Shown: in pieces, positions 44,227 through 53,345 of the stretch | How the letters are laid out: each line of letters opens with the position of its first letter | Numbering within the stretch: position 1 is the stretch's first letter | NCBI GenBank assembly: GCA_030424595.1 | Contig: JAUHWG010000006.1 | Location: forward strand, 62,001-126,000 | Reading direction: 5' to 3' | Source of the DNA: Polyangia bacterium | Lineage (GTDB): Bacteria; Myxococcota_A; Polyangia; Nannocystales; Nannocystaceae | DNA: 64,000 nucleotides | Notes under the pieces: generated by a model | Database searches by the model: none | Seen by the model: only the letters and a program-made list of their open reading frames with translations | Told to the model about the DNA's origin: nothing | Translations under genes and position numbers: made by a program

Positions 44227-45123
44227 ATGGCCCTGGCGAGGGCTCGATGCGAGCGGGGTCACGGTTCGAGGAGCCGACGGGGGATTGTCGAGCTTCGCGC
44301 TGTGCCGTATGAAGAGCGCGTGTCTGCGGCCTATTTCGAGGCGAGGGTCGAGGAGCGCCGGAGCCTCAGCGGAGGCTACTTTGTCCTCCAGCTTGTCGCC
44401 GACGAGGCGACACCGATCGGAGCGACCGTCCCCGGTCAGTTTGTCATGCTCCGCGGCGAATGGGGCAGGGACCTGCTGAATCCGCGGGCCTTCTCGGTCT
44501 TCGAGGTCGACGGGGATCGTCGCTTCTCGATCCTGGCGAAGGTCTTTGGCCGCGGCACTGCGCGCCTCGCAACCGCCGCTCCTGGCGAATTGATCATGGT
44601 CACTGGACCGCTAGGACGAGGTTTTCAGGCACCCCGGGCAGGGCGCACGCAGCTCCTAGTCGCCGGAGGTGTAGGCCTTCCGCCGCTGCACCTGCAGGCG
44701 CGACGGGCCGCCGAGCGCGGCACGCCGACCGCGGTGGAGATGCTCTACGGCGGCCGGGGCCGCGACGACCTGCTCCTCGTCGGCGACCTCTCGGAGTGGG
44801 GGGTCCCCCACGCGCTCGCGACCGACGACGGTAGTGTCGGCCATCACGGCCGGGTCACGGAGCTGCTCGAGGCCCGTCTCGTCCAGGCACGCGAGGTCGG
44901 CGAGGAGGTCGAGATCCTCGCCTGTGGACCTACCCCCATGCTCGCCGCTGTTCGCAGGATCGGCCTCGCCGAAGGGATCGATACCTCGCTCTGTCTCGAG
45001 GAGAACATGGCCTGCGGCTTCGGCGTTTGCCTCGGCTGTGCGGTGCCGGTCCACGGTCCTCGTCCGTACCGCTATTGCTGCACGGACGGACCCGTCTTCG
45101 ACGCCAAGGAGGTGCGCTGGTGA
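44227..45123 (+). CDS. pyrK: Dihydroorotate dehydrogenase B electron-transfer subunit
   Basis: 298 residues from the ATG at 44227; GTG codons at 44302 or 44320 would give the more usual length of ~265. The FAD domain shows NPRAFSVFE (Arg-x-x-Ser motif) and GPLGRGF; the NAD part shows GGVGLPPL. The C-terminal 2Fe-2S cluster motif is complete (Cys at the start of CLEENMACGFGVCLGC, plus a later YCCTDG). It passes electrons from the class 1B enzyme to NAD. Its stop overlaps the GTG start of pyrD. Confidence 0.93.
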   Translation: MALARARCERGHGSRSRRGIVELRAVPYEERVSAAYFEARVEERRSLSGGYFVLQLVADEATPIGATVPGQFVMLRGEWGRDLLNPRAFSVFEVDGDRRFSILAKVFGRGTARLATAAPGELIMVTGPLGRGFQAPRAGRTQLLVAGGVGLPPLHLQARRAAERGTPTAVEMLYGGRGRDDLLLVGDLSEWGVPHALATDDGSVGHHGRVTELLEARLVQAREVGEEVEILACGPTPMLAAVRRIGLAEGIDTSLCLEENMACGFGVCLGCAVPVHGPRPYRYCCTDGPVFDAKEVRW

Positions 45124-46097
45124 AGGACCCCGCAGCCCCAGCCGGCGCCCTCGCGCCGACCGACGTCGATCTTCGCGGCGAGTTCGCGGGGTTCCGGCTG
45201 GAGACGCCGCTCCTCGCCGCCTCGGGGTGCTTCGCCTACGGCCAGCAATTCGCCGCCTTCACGGATCTTCGTCGTCTCGGCGGGCTGGTTACCAAGGGCA
45301 TCTCGCCAGCGCCTCGTTTTGGCAACCCGGTGCCGCGGATCTGCGAGACCGCCTCGGGCATGCTCAACTCGATCGGCCTCGAGAACGTCGGGGTCGACGA
45401 CTTTCTCGGCGAGAAGCTGCCCTTCCTCCGGGAGCTCGGCGTGAGCGTCTGGGTCAACTTCTTCGGGACGGACTTCGAGACGTACGTCGAGTGCGCACGG
45501 CGCTTGAGCGCCGGTCAGGGGATCGCCGCGCTCGAGATGAACATCTCCTGCCCGAACATCAAGAAGGGCGGGATAGAGTTCGGAACTGTGCCCGAGGTCG
45601 CCCATCGCCTGACCCGCGCCTGTGTCGAGGTGTCGTCGGTGCCGATCATCGTCAAGCTCAGCCCCAACGCCGGGGACATCGTCGGCATGGCTCAGGCTGT
45701 GTCCGAGGCTGGAGCCGCTGGGGTGTCCCTGATCAACACGATCACCGGCATGGCGATCGACGTCCGCAAACGTCGCCCTCGGATCGCGACGACGTACGGC
45801 GGTCTCTCGGGGCCGGCGATCAAGCCGATCGCGCTGCGGATGGTGCATCAGGTCGCAAAGGCGCTGCCAGAGCTGCCGATCTGCGGGATCGGTGGGGTGA
45901 TGACCGGCGAAGACGCGCTCGAGTTCCTGATGGCCGGAGCACGCGCTGTGCAGGTCGGGACCGCGCTCTTCGCGGAGCCAAACGCGATCATGCGGATCAC
46001 GGAGGAACTGCGCGCGCTCCTCGCAGAGATCGGATCGGCGGACCTCCACGGGGTGATCGGATGTCTCGAGGCGATCCCTCCCGAGCCGCCCGTGTAG
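45120..46097 (+). CDS. pyrD: Dihydroorotate dehydrogenase, class 1B catalytic subunit
   Basis: 325 residues from the GTG at 45120 that overlaps the pyrK stop (GTGA). The core is complete: ASGCFAYGQQF, NSIGLENVGVDDF, the active-site EMNISCPNIKKGG with the class 1 Cys, KLSPNAGDI, and GGVMTGEDALEFLMAGA phosphate-binding end. Its coupling with pyrK shows that it is the NAD-linked heterotetramer type. It oxidises dihydroorotate to orotate in pyrimidine synthesis. Confidence 0.95.
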   Translation: MKDPAAPAGALAPTDVDLRGEFAGFRLETPLLAASGCFAYGQQFAAFTDLRRLGGLVTKGISPAPRFGNPVPRICETASGMLNSIGLENVGVDDFLGEKLPFLRELGVSVWVNFFGTDFETYVECARRLSAGQGIAALEMNISCPNIKKGGIEFGTVPEVAHRLTRACVEVSSVPIIVKLSPNAGDIVGMAQAVSEAGAAGVSLINTITGMAIDVRKRRPRIATTYGGLSGPAIKPIALRMVHQVAKALPELPICGIGGVMTGEDALEFLMAGARAVQVGTALFAEPNAIMRITEELRALLAEIGSADLHGVIGCLEAIPPEPPV

Positions 46098-46273
46098 GCC
46101 TGCGGCTCGGGTCCACATCGGTGCCGCCGAGCTCTCCTCTCTTCTGTCGAGAGGCCATCGCCAGAGTCGAACGTGGATCTTGGTCGCCGTGCGAGAGCGG
46201 CGACGCCCGTGGTTCCATGGCGCGGGCGAACGCTGCTTGCGGCGCTTCGACCGTCCAGATACGCTGGGCGCTG

Positions 46274-47152
46274 ATGACGGAACGGCCAATTCCGTGGCGG
46301 GCGCGGCTCGCAGCCTCGATCATCGACGTTTCCCCCGAATGGGGCGTTACGGCGGCGAGCAAGCTCATCGGTGCTGCGTCCCGGGCCCGGCTTCCCCGCG
46401 CGGTCAGCAAGCCGGCGATCGCGGCCTACGTCCGCTACTTCGGCGTCGACCTCGACGATATAGACCCGAGGGCCCACGGCGCGGGGTACGACTCCTTCGA
46501 CGCCTTCTTCACCCGCCGGCTGCGGCGTGATGCGCGGTCTGTGGACCGCGGGACCCGATCGATCGTGTCGCCCTGCGATGGCCTCCTGCGCGAGATCGTC
46601 AGGATCCGCGAAGGGATCACGATCAACGCAAAGGGCTACTCTCTCTCGGTCGCAGAGCTCGTCGCCGACGAGAACTTGGCGCGGATCTTTGAGGGGGGCT
46701 GGGCCGCGACGATCTACCTCCACCCCCGCGACTATCATCGGGTCCACGCGCCGGTCGATGCGTTGGCAGAGCAGGTCTTCCTGGTCCCCGGTCGACTCCT
46801 CCCTGTGACGGATGCCGCGCTTGATCGGGTCCCCGGCCTCTTCACCGCCAACGAGCGTCTCGTCCACGTGCTCGACACGATCCACGGCAAGATGGCCGTG
46901 GTGATGGTCGCCGCGTTCGGGGTTGGCCACATGAGCTGCGTCTATCGGCATCTCGAGCCGCATCCGCGGGATGTCCAGCGTGTCAGCTGCGATCCACCGC
47001 CCCGACTGCGCAAGGGCGATGAACTCGGTGTCTTCCATCTCGGTTCGACGGTCGTCCTGGTCACAGAGCCAGGTGTCGAGCCGCTCGATCTTTCCCTACC
47101 CAGCCCTCTGAGACTGGGCCAGACTATTTTGCAAGGACGTGGAAAGCCATGA
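46274..47152 (+). CDS. psd: Phosphatidylserine decarboxylase proenzyme
   Basis: 292 residues from the ATG at 46274; a longer in-frame reading from 44834 is a shadow across pyrK/pyrD. The autocleavage motif LGST is in FHLGSTVVL near residue 257, so Ser becomes the pyruvoyl group. HPRDYHRVHAPVDA and FTANERLVH are the other family signatures. It makes phosphatidylethanolamine from phosphatidylserine at the inner membrane. The stop overlaps the ATG of the methyltransferase gene. Confidence 0.95.
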   Translation: MTERPIPWRARLAASIIDVSPEWGVTAASKLIGAASRARLPRAVSKPAIAAYVRYFGVDLDDIDPRAHGAGYDSFDAFFTRRLRRDARSVDRGTRSIVSPCDGLLREIVRIREGITINAKGYSLSVAELVADENLARIFEGGWAATIYLHPRDYHRVHAPVDALAEQVFLVPGRLLPVTDAALDRVPGLFTANERLVHVLDTIHGKMAVVMVAAFGVGHMSCVYRHLEPHPRDVQRVSCDPPPRLRKGDELGVFHLGSTVVLVTEPGVEPLDLSLPSPLRLGQTILQGRGKP

Positions 47153-48780
47153 CCTGGACGTTTTCGGCAGAGGAGTGGCTCGTCGATTTCACCTCGGCTC
47201 CTCGTGGTGCGGTACGTGCCGCCCACTTCCTCGATCCTGTAGACGAGCAGACCTGTGGTCTCCTCACTTGGGTTAATGTCGCACCGCAGCTGGTGATGCC
47301 GTCGATCGTGCCGAAACAGCGGCCCGCGGCCCCGTCTGCGGCCCCGTCCGCGCCCGTTGCGTCTCCTACGGCGCCAGTGGTCGATCATGGATTGCCACCG
47401 CCACCCCCGCCAGACACGTCGCGCGTAGAGGACGAAGACGACGGCCTCGAGATCGAGCTGACGCCGGCGCCGCCCAGTCTCGGCGTCTTCATCCCGACCT
47501 TGACCCGTGGGGCGAGCGCGACGGCTCCGGGCGCGGGGCAACCCGAGCTTGAGATCGGTCTCCCCGTCGAGCCTGTGGCCGAGCCCCCGCGTCCGATCGC
47601 GGCCGATCTCTTCGACGAGGACGAGGACGAGGTCGACGCCAGCGACGAAGAGCAACAGCTCGCACCGCCGCCTCCGCAAGAGTCGGCCGCGGTTTCGGGG
47701 GTCATCGGCGCTGTGCTCGACGACGATGACGATGATGTCCTCGAGGTCGAGGAAGTGCTCGAGGACGCCGAGGAGCTACTCGAGGATGCCGAAGAGGTGT
47801 TCGCTGACGAAGAGGTGCTCGAAGAGGCCGAAGAGGTGCTCGAAGAGGCCGAAGAGGTGCTCGAAGAGGCCGAAGAGGTGCTCGAAGAGGCGGAAGAAGA
47901 GATCGCGAAGCCGCCACCGGCGCCGCCGATTCCACCCCCATCGCCGCGTACCCCTCCGCCGGTCTCGCGGCCACCGCCGCCGAAGCCTTCGGCCGAAGCA
48001 CCGCCGAAGCCCCGGTCGAAGCGCAAGAAGAAGAAGCACTGGTACGACGAGGTCTTCGCCGATCACTACGCGTACATCATGCCGCGCGACTCCGATGTCA
48101 GCGCTGAACTCGACGTCGCGTTCATGATCGAGAGCGCGCAGCTGAGCTCGCAAAACCGGATCCTCGACGTGGGCTGTGGCGACGGGAGTCACCTCTTCGG
48201 CTTCGCCAAGGCCGGCTACGCGGATCTCACGGGTCTCGACATGTCGCTCTCACAGCTAGTCGCGGGCTCGCGAAGGAACCTCTCTGAGGGCGCGGGCCTC
48301 ACCTTCCTGTATGGCGACATGCGCGATCTGCCTGATGGCGAGAGCTACGATGTCATCACCTGCCTGGGTGGGACGTTGGGCTACTTCGAGGACGAGCAGA
48401 ACCGAGCGTGCTTGCAGCAGATGGTCGAGCGGTTGGCCCCGGGCGGCAAGCTGATCATTCAGGTCATGAACCGCGATCACATGATGGGGATCGTCCCGTG
48501 TCGATCATGGTGGCAGGGGCGTAGCTGCTTGGTGCTCGACGTCGCGGAGATGAACTTCTTCACGAATCGGCTCAAGGTCCACCGGACGATCGTCTTCGAG
48601 GATGGCCGACAGTTCGAGCATCACATCCAGGTTCGCGCCTATTCGGTGAACGAGCTCGGAAAGATGATCTCCGGCCTGGGCATGCGCGTCATGGAGGTCT
48701 CCGGTAGCCGAGCGACTCGTGGGCGCTTCTTCGGCAGCGCCTCGTCGGATATCTGGATCTGCGCCCAGCGCAAGGACTGA
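47149..48780 (+). CDS. Class I SAM-dependent methyltransferase with long acidic repeat N-terminal region
   Basis: 543 residues. Residues 1-~55 are a small region of unknown type; ~55-290 are Pro/Ala-rich with acidic blocks, including repeats of EEVLEEA (about 222-249); ~300-543 are a methyltransferase with LDVGCGDGSHLFGFA (motif I), GLDMSL after it and GDMRDLPDGESYDVITCLGG. It starts inside the psd stop (ATGA), so the two are translationally coupled. A role in phospholipid methylation would be attractive (PE is the psd product), but the domain also fits other substrates. The low-complexity half is unlike known phospholipid methyltransferases. Confidence 0.8.
   Translation: MTWTFSAEEWLVDFTSAPRGAVRAAHFLDPVDEQTCGLLTWVNVAPQLVMPSIVPKQRPAAPSAAPSAPVASPTAPVVDHGLPPPPPPDTSRVEDEDDGLEIELTPAPPSLGVFIPTLTRGASATAPGAGQPELEIGLPVEPVAEPPRPIAADLFDEDEDEVDASDEEQQLAPPPPQESAAVSGVIGAVLDDDDDDVLEVEEVLEDAEELLEDAEEVFADEEVLEEAEEVLEEAEEVLEEAEEVLEEAEEEIAKPPPAPPIPPPSPRTPPPVSRPPPPKPSAEAPPKPRSKRKKKKHWYDEVFADHYAYIMPRDSDVSAELDVAFMIESAQLSSQNRILDVGCGDGSHLFGFAKAGYADLTGLDMSLSQLVAGSRRNLSEGAGLTFLYGDMRDLPDGESYDVITCLGGTLGYFEDEQNRACLQQMVERLAPGGKLIIQVMNRDHMMGIVPCRSWWQGRSCLVLDVAEMNFFTNRLKVHRTIVFEDGRQFEHHIQVRAYSVNELGKMISGLGMRVMEVSGSRATRGRFFGSASSDIWICAQRKD
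47812..47895. repeat. Four tandem 21-bp repeats encoding EEVLEEA
   Basis: Three perfect and one nearly perfect copy of a 21-bp unit beginning GAGGTGCTCGAAGAGGC, inside the methyltransferase gene, with degenerate copies before it. The heptad length of the encoded unit suits a coiled coil or a single long helix. Confidence 0.9.
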
Positions 48781-48799
48781 GGCCCGGGCTCGATCATCA

Positions 48800-48820
48800 C
48801 CAGCGCCCCTGTGGCGCTGG
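48800..48820 (+). terminator. Terminator hairpin after the psd-methyltransferase unit
   Basis: A perfect 8-bp stem (48800-48807 with 48813-48820) and 5-nt loop lies 19 bp after the methyltransferase stop. No T tract. Confidence 0.6.
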
Positions 48821-49323
48821 GACAATGGGTCGCGTCTGGCGGCCTGGTGTGTCCGAGAGACGCTGCTTCGACGAGGAGTGAGCGCCGCACCGAGAGGTGC
48901 AGCGAAGACGAGTTGGCGGTCTCGTCGCAGCCGGGTCCTCTGGCGGATGTGTCATGCCCTGACAAAGCCGCCATGCTCGGCCCGCGGGCTTTCTCGGCCG
49001 CTGCAACCACGGACGTTGTTTGGGGGTCGGAGCTAGTGCGGCACCAATCGTGCAGGAGTATGACGCGGCTCATGCGCCGAAGAATTTCGGCGCAGCTCCA
49101 AGCAGGAATGAAACGTTTGCGACAAAAGTTCGTATTACTCCTGGATTGACCTCACGCAAACAGTGTCCACCTTGATCCCATCGCCGCCGCAACAGCGATC
49201 TGTGCCCCATCTAACATTGCGCGATGGGCGCGGGCATAAAGGGCGAAGCTTCTCAGTTTCTCAAACGTTTTCAACTTGGCTTGACCAACCGCCGCATTTG
49301 CGGCCCCCGACCCGGAGGAAATC
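48821..49323. other. Long intergenic region before the sigma factor gene
   Basis: About 500 bp without a credible gene; a 112-residue open frame (48811-49149) lacks the strong G/C third-position bias of real genes here. The part from about 49000 to 49320 is visibly richer in A/T than its surroundings (for example around 49110-49150 and 49240-49290), as would suit a promoter or leader region of the sigma factor gene. I could not identify a clear -35/-10 pair. Confidence 0.5.
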
Positions 49324-50640
<1,317 letters not shown>

Positions 50641-50735
50641 TCCTCTGCGCTTTGGACTGGGGGGCGGCGATGATTCGCCGCCTTTCCAGTTCTCAGAGGA
50701 TTGTCGACGTCTTCGGCCGCGGCTATGGTGCGGGC

Positions 50736-51113
50736 GTGCGGACGTTCCTGTGCCTCGCTGCGCTCCTGATAGCGCCGCTGCTCGGCTGTGAGGGGGAGGT
50801 TGCCCCTGCGATAGAGCCGAAGTCCGGGGCCTTCCGCGGGGGTGACTCGATCCGCCTGCATGGTCTTGGTTTTTCCGCGGACGTTCCGATGGTCGTGTAC
50901 CTGTGTCAGCGAGCGGTGAAGTCTGTCGTCGTCGAGAGCGATCGCTTGATCCGCTTTGTCACGCCACGCGCGGACGAAGCAGGCGCGTGCGACGTGACGC
51001 TCCAGTTCAGCGACGGCGAGGAGATCGTTCTCCGGGGCGCTTTCCGATACAGAGAACCGGACGGAGATGTTCCTGAGGACATCTTCGACCAGATCTCACG
51101 CGGCGCCGAGTGA
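50736..51113 (+). CDS. IPT/TIG-domain lipoprotein
   Basis: The frame opens at 50652, but the GTG at 50736 begins a compact lipoprotein signal peptide (lipobox LLGC, Cys18), giving 125 residues. The mature part is a single IPT/TIG immunoglobulin-like domain: SGAFRGGDSIRLHGLGFSA, a VYLCQR strand and VTLQFSDGEEIVL. Two Cys residues may form a disulfide. It is a small binding or structural module; function unknown. It lies about 95 bp after the sigma factor gene and converges with the FHA genes. Confidence 0.72.
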   Translation: MRTFLCLAALLIAPLLGCEGEVAPAIEPKSGAFRGGDSIRLHGLGFSADVPMVVYLCQRAVKSVVVESDRLIRFVTPRADEAGACDVTLQFSDGEEIVLRGAFRYREPDGDVPEDIFDQISRGAE

Positions 51114-51161
51114 CCGGCTCGCCCGTTTCACGGCAAGTCTCGAAGAGCGACCTGACCGCGT

Positions 51162-52292
51162 CTAGGCGCGGTCGATCCGAAAGAGCTGCTGGCCTGCGAG
51201 GATCAGCGTCCCGTAGGGGACGAGGGAGCCAGGTCGCAGTCGGACATAGGTCCCGTTGGAGGAGCCCCGATCTTCGAGGAAGACCCCCGTATCGTCGCCG
51301 ATGATCCGGCAGTGGGAGCTCGACACGTAGCCATCCAGCGGGAAGGTAATGTCGCCGTTCTCGCGGCCTACGGTGAACTCGTCCGCCTCGATCGGGAAGG
51401 CCTCCGAGGCGATGCCACCCTCAAGGATCAGGCTGACACGGCCCCAGTAGCCGGGGTTCGGGCTCCCCATCCGCTCCGTGCCATCGGCGAGGGGCGCCGG
51501 TTCAGGAAGATCCTCGTAGTAGAGGAGCTCTTGGCCGACCCGGAAGGTGTCACCGTGCTCGAGCGGGATTCGTCCGTTGAGCTTGCGATAGACACCGTTG
51601 GCTCCGGCGATGTCGTCGATGACCAGGCCTTCGCCGAGGACCGTAAACTTGCAGTGCTGCGGGCTCAGATAGAAGTCAGCGTCAAAGGGGGAGCCGTAGC
51701 TGCGGCCGAATTCCATCGGCCCACCGTTGATGTCGATCGAGCCGCCTTCGGACCCGTCGATACGGATCAGGGTGAGCCTCGCCTTGCCGGCGCCGACAGG
51801 TCTCGGGGTCGTCGGCAGCGGCGTCGGCGTACTGGTTTGGACGGGGGCGGGGGTCGGCGCCTGCGGGGCGGGGGCCAGGGACGAGCCGCAGCCGCCACAG
51901 AAGCGGAAGCCCGCAGGGTTGGCCATCCCACATGACGAGCAGGCGTTGCGGTCGTTGGTCGGAGCTGACTTGGGCGGAGCGGGAGACGGACTCGAAGGAG
52001 GCGCCACTGGAGTCGTCTGCGCGGGCGGTGCACTTTGCCGCGGAGGCCGGACGACCGGTGGGTTTGGAGGTCCCGAGTTTCCAGCGCTGACGCTCGGCGG
52101 GGGAGGGGCGATTGGGGCGGGATCCGGTCGGCGGGCTGCGACGACGGTGCGCGGAGCCGCGGGCTTTCGAACTGGGGGGCGGGGCGCGGGGCGTTGGGCC
52201 GCAGCGCCTGGGCCGGGGAGCTTCGCCCCGCACCCGAGGCAGAACTTGAAGTGGTCCTGGTTCTCTTTGCCGCAGTTTAAACAGACGATCAC
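51162..52292 (-). CDS. Zinc-ribbon protein with two FHA domains (second of the pair)
   Basis: 376 residues from a GTG with GAGG 8 nt upstream. Two zinc ribbons are visible: CLNCGKENQDHFKFCLGCG at ~4-22 and CSSCGMANPAGFRFCGGCG at ~117-135, joined by Pro-rich linkers. Two FHA domains follow, at ~175-265 (with FGRSYGSPFDADFYLSPQHC) and ~290-376 (VGRENGDITF, SSSHCRI, SSNGTYVRL). FHA domains bind phosphothreonine. The gene is 15 bp downstream of its paralogue, so the two are co-transcribed. Confidence 0.88.
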   Translation of the reverse strand: MIVCLNCGKENQDHFKFCLGCGAKLPGPGAAAQRPAPRPPVRKPAAPRTVVAARRPDPAPIAPPPPSVSAGNSGPPNPPVVRPPRQSAPPAQTTPVAPPSSPSPAPPKSAPTNDRNACSSCGMANPAGFRFCGGCGSSLAPAPQAPTPAPVQTSTPTPLPTTPRPVGAGKARLTLIRIDGSEGGSIDINGGPMEFGRSYGSPFDADFYLSPQHCKFTVLGEGLVIDDIAGANGVYRKLNGRIPLEHGDTFRVGQELLYYEDLPEPAPLADGTERMGSPNPGYWGRVSLILEGGIASEAFPIEADEFTVGRENGDITFPLDGYVSSSHCRIIGDDTGVFLEDRGSSNGTYVRLRPGSLVPYGTLILAGQQLFRIDRA

Positions 52293-52307
52293 GGACGACC
52301 TCGGGGG

Positions 52308-53261
52308 CTAGGAGATTTCGACGCGGAGGAGTTGTTGGCCGACGAAGAGGTAGTCACCGTGGAAGAGTTCCTGCGCGCCCTTGATCCGGACGAAGGTGCC
52401 GTTTCGCGAGCCAGTGTCGGTCAGGATCACGTGCGGGGAGTCGGAGGCGATGTCGAGACGCGCGTGGCGGCCGGAGATGAACCGGTCGGTCGGGAAGTCG
52501 ACGATGTTGCCTTCGCGGCCGATCGTGAGGCTTCCGCCTCGGGCCGAGCAGACCTTCGCCTCGCCGCCGCCAGCGAGGAGCTGGACGATCCTGAAGAGAC
52601 CGTCCGGTCGCGGGCTGCTGTAGCGGTAGGTCCCTTCTCCGTCTGGGCGACCGTCAGGGAGGGGGCGGGCGTCGATCCGGAGGAGTTGTTCGCCGACGAG
52701 GAAGCAGTCGTCGTGGGTGAGGGGGACCGGCGACTTGATCCGGACGAAGACGCCGTTCGCGCTGTCGAGGTCCTTGACGAAGAGACGGCTGTCCTGAGCG
52801 GTGAAGCGCGCGTGCTCGGGGTTGAGGAAATGGTCCTCAGCGAAGCGAATATCGCAGTTGCCGCGGCCGACGACGTGGTTGGTCCCGCTGAGGTGGTAGG
52901 TGACGCCGTCACCGCCCTCACCCTTGATGACCACGAGGCGGGGGACGACGCTCTGCTGTTGGAGTGCGCCGAAGAACATGGTCCTCGCCGCAGGTTTGGC
53001 CTGAGCCGCGGGGCTTGCGACAGGTTGACCGGTCGACGTGTCGAAGCGGGGCGCTGCGGCCTGGGGCGCAGGCGCAGGCGCAGACATCTGGGGTCCCGTC
53101 TGTGGGTGCGCCGCGGGGCTTGGAGCGTTGGCCCCAGGAGCCGGAGCGGCCTTCGCGGAGGCTTGAGCGGGGGTAAGCCCGGCACCACAGCGGACGCACG
53201 AAGTCGTACGTAACACGTTGAGCTGGCTACAAACCGGGCAGGCGAGGCCGAGCTGCATCAC
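52308..53261 (-). CDS. Zinc-ribbon protein with two FHA domains (first of the pair)
   Basis: 317 residues, starting at GTG 53261 or the adjacent ATG 53258, both served by GGAGG upstream. A single zinc ribbon (CPVCSQLNVLRTTSCVRCG, ~8-26) and a Pro/Ala linker precede two FHA domains: ~105-200 (VGRGNCDIRF, NPEHARF, SANGVFVRI) and ~225-317 (IGREGNIVDF, SGRHARL, SRNGTFVRI). The FHA core Arg, Ser/His and Asn residues are present in the second; the first has Asn-Pro-Glu-His instead of Ser-x-x-His. Together with the next gene it forms a tandem of readers for Ser/Thr-kinase signalling, which is abundant in myxobacteria. Confidence 0.88.
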   Translation of the reverse strand: MMQLGLACPVCSQLNVLRTTSCVRCGAGLTPAQASAKAAPAPGANAPSPAAHPQTGPQMSAPAPAPQAAAPRFDTSTGQPVASPAAQAKPAARTMFFGALQQQSVVPRLVVIKGEGGDGVTYHLSGTNHVVGRGNCDIRFAEDHFLNPEHARFTAQDSRLFVKDLDSANGVFVRIKSPVPLTHDDCFLVGEQLLRIDARPLPDGRPDGEGTYRYSSPRPDGLFRIVQLLAGGGEAKVCSARGGSLTIGREGNIVDFPTDRFISGRHARLDIASDSPHVILTDTGSRNGTFVRIKGAQELFHGDYLFVGQQLLRVEIS

Positions 53262-53345
53262 AGCGAGATCCTCCGCTCCAAGGGTGCGCTTGTCAACGCG
53301 CCTCAGCCTAGTGGCGGCTATCGATCGAAGCGCGGGAATGCCGGA

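Noticed and set aside
44834..46273. N-terminal extension of phosphatidylserine decarboxylase across pyrK and pyrD
   Set aside because: The extension is a shadow frame over two well-supported genes; the decarboxylase has normal length from the ATG at 46274.
48811..49149. Possible 112-residue gene before the sigma factor gene
   Set aside because: Third codon positions are not G/C-biased, composition is unlike neighbours, and no ribosome site or motif is seen.
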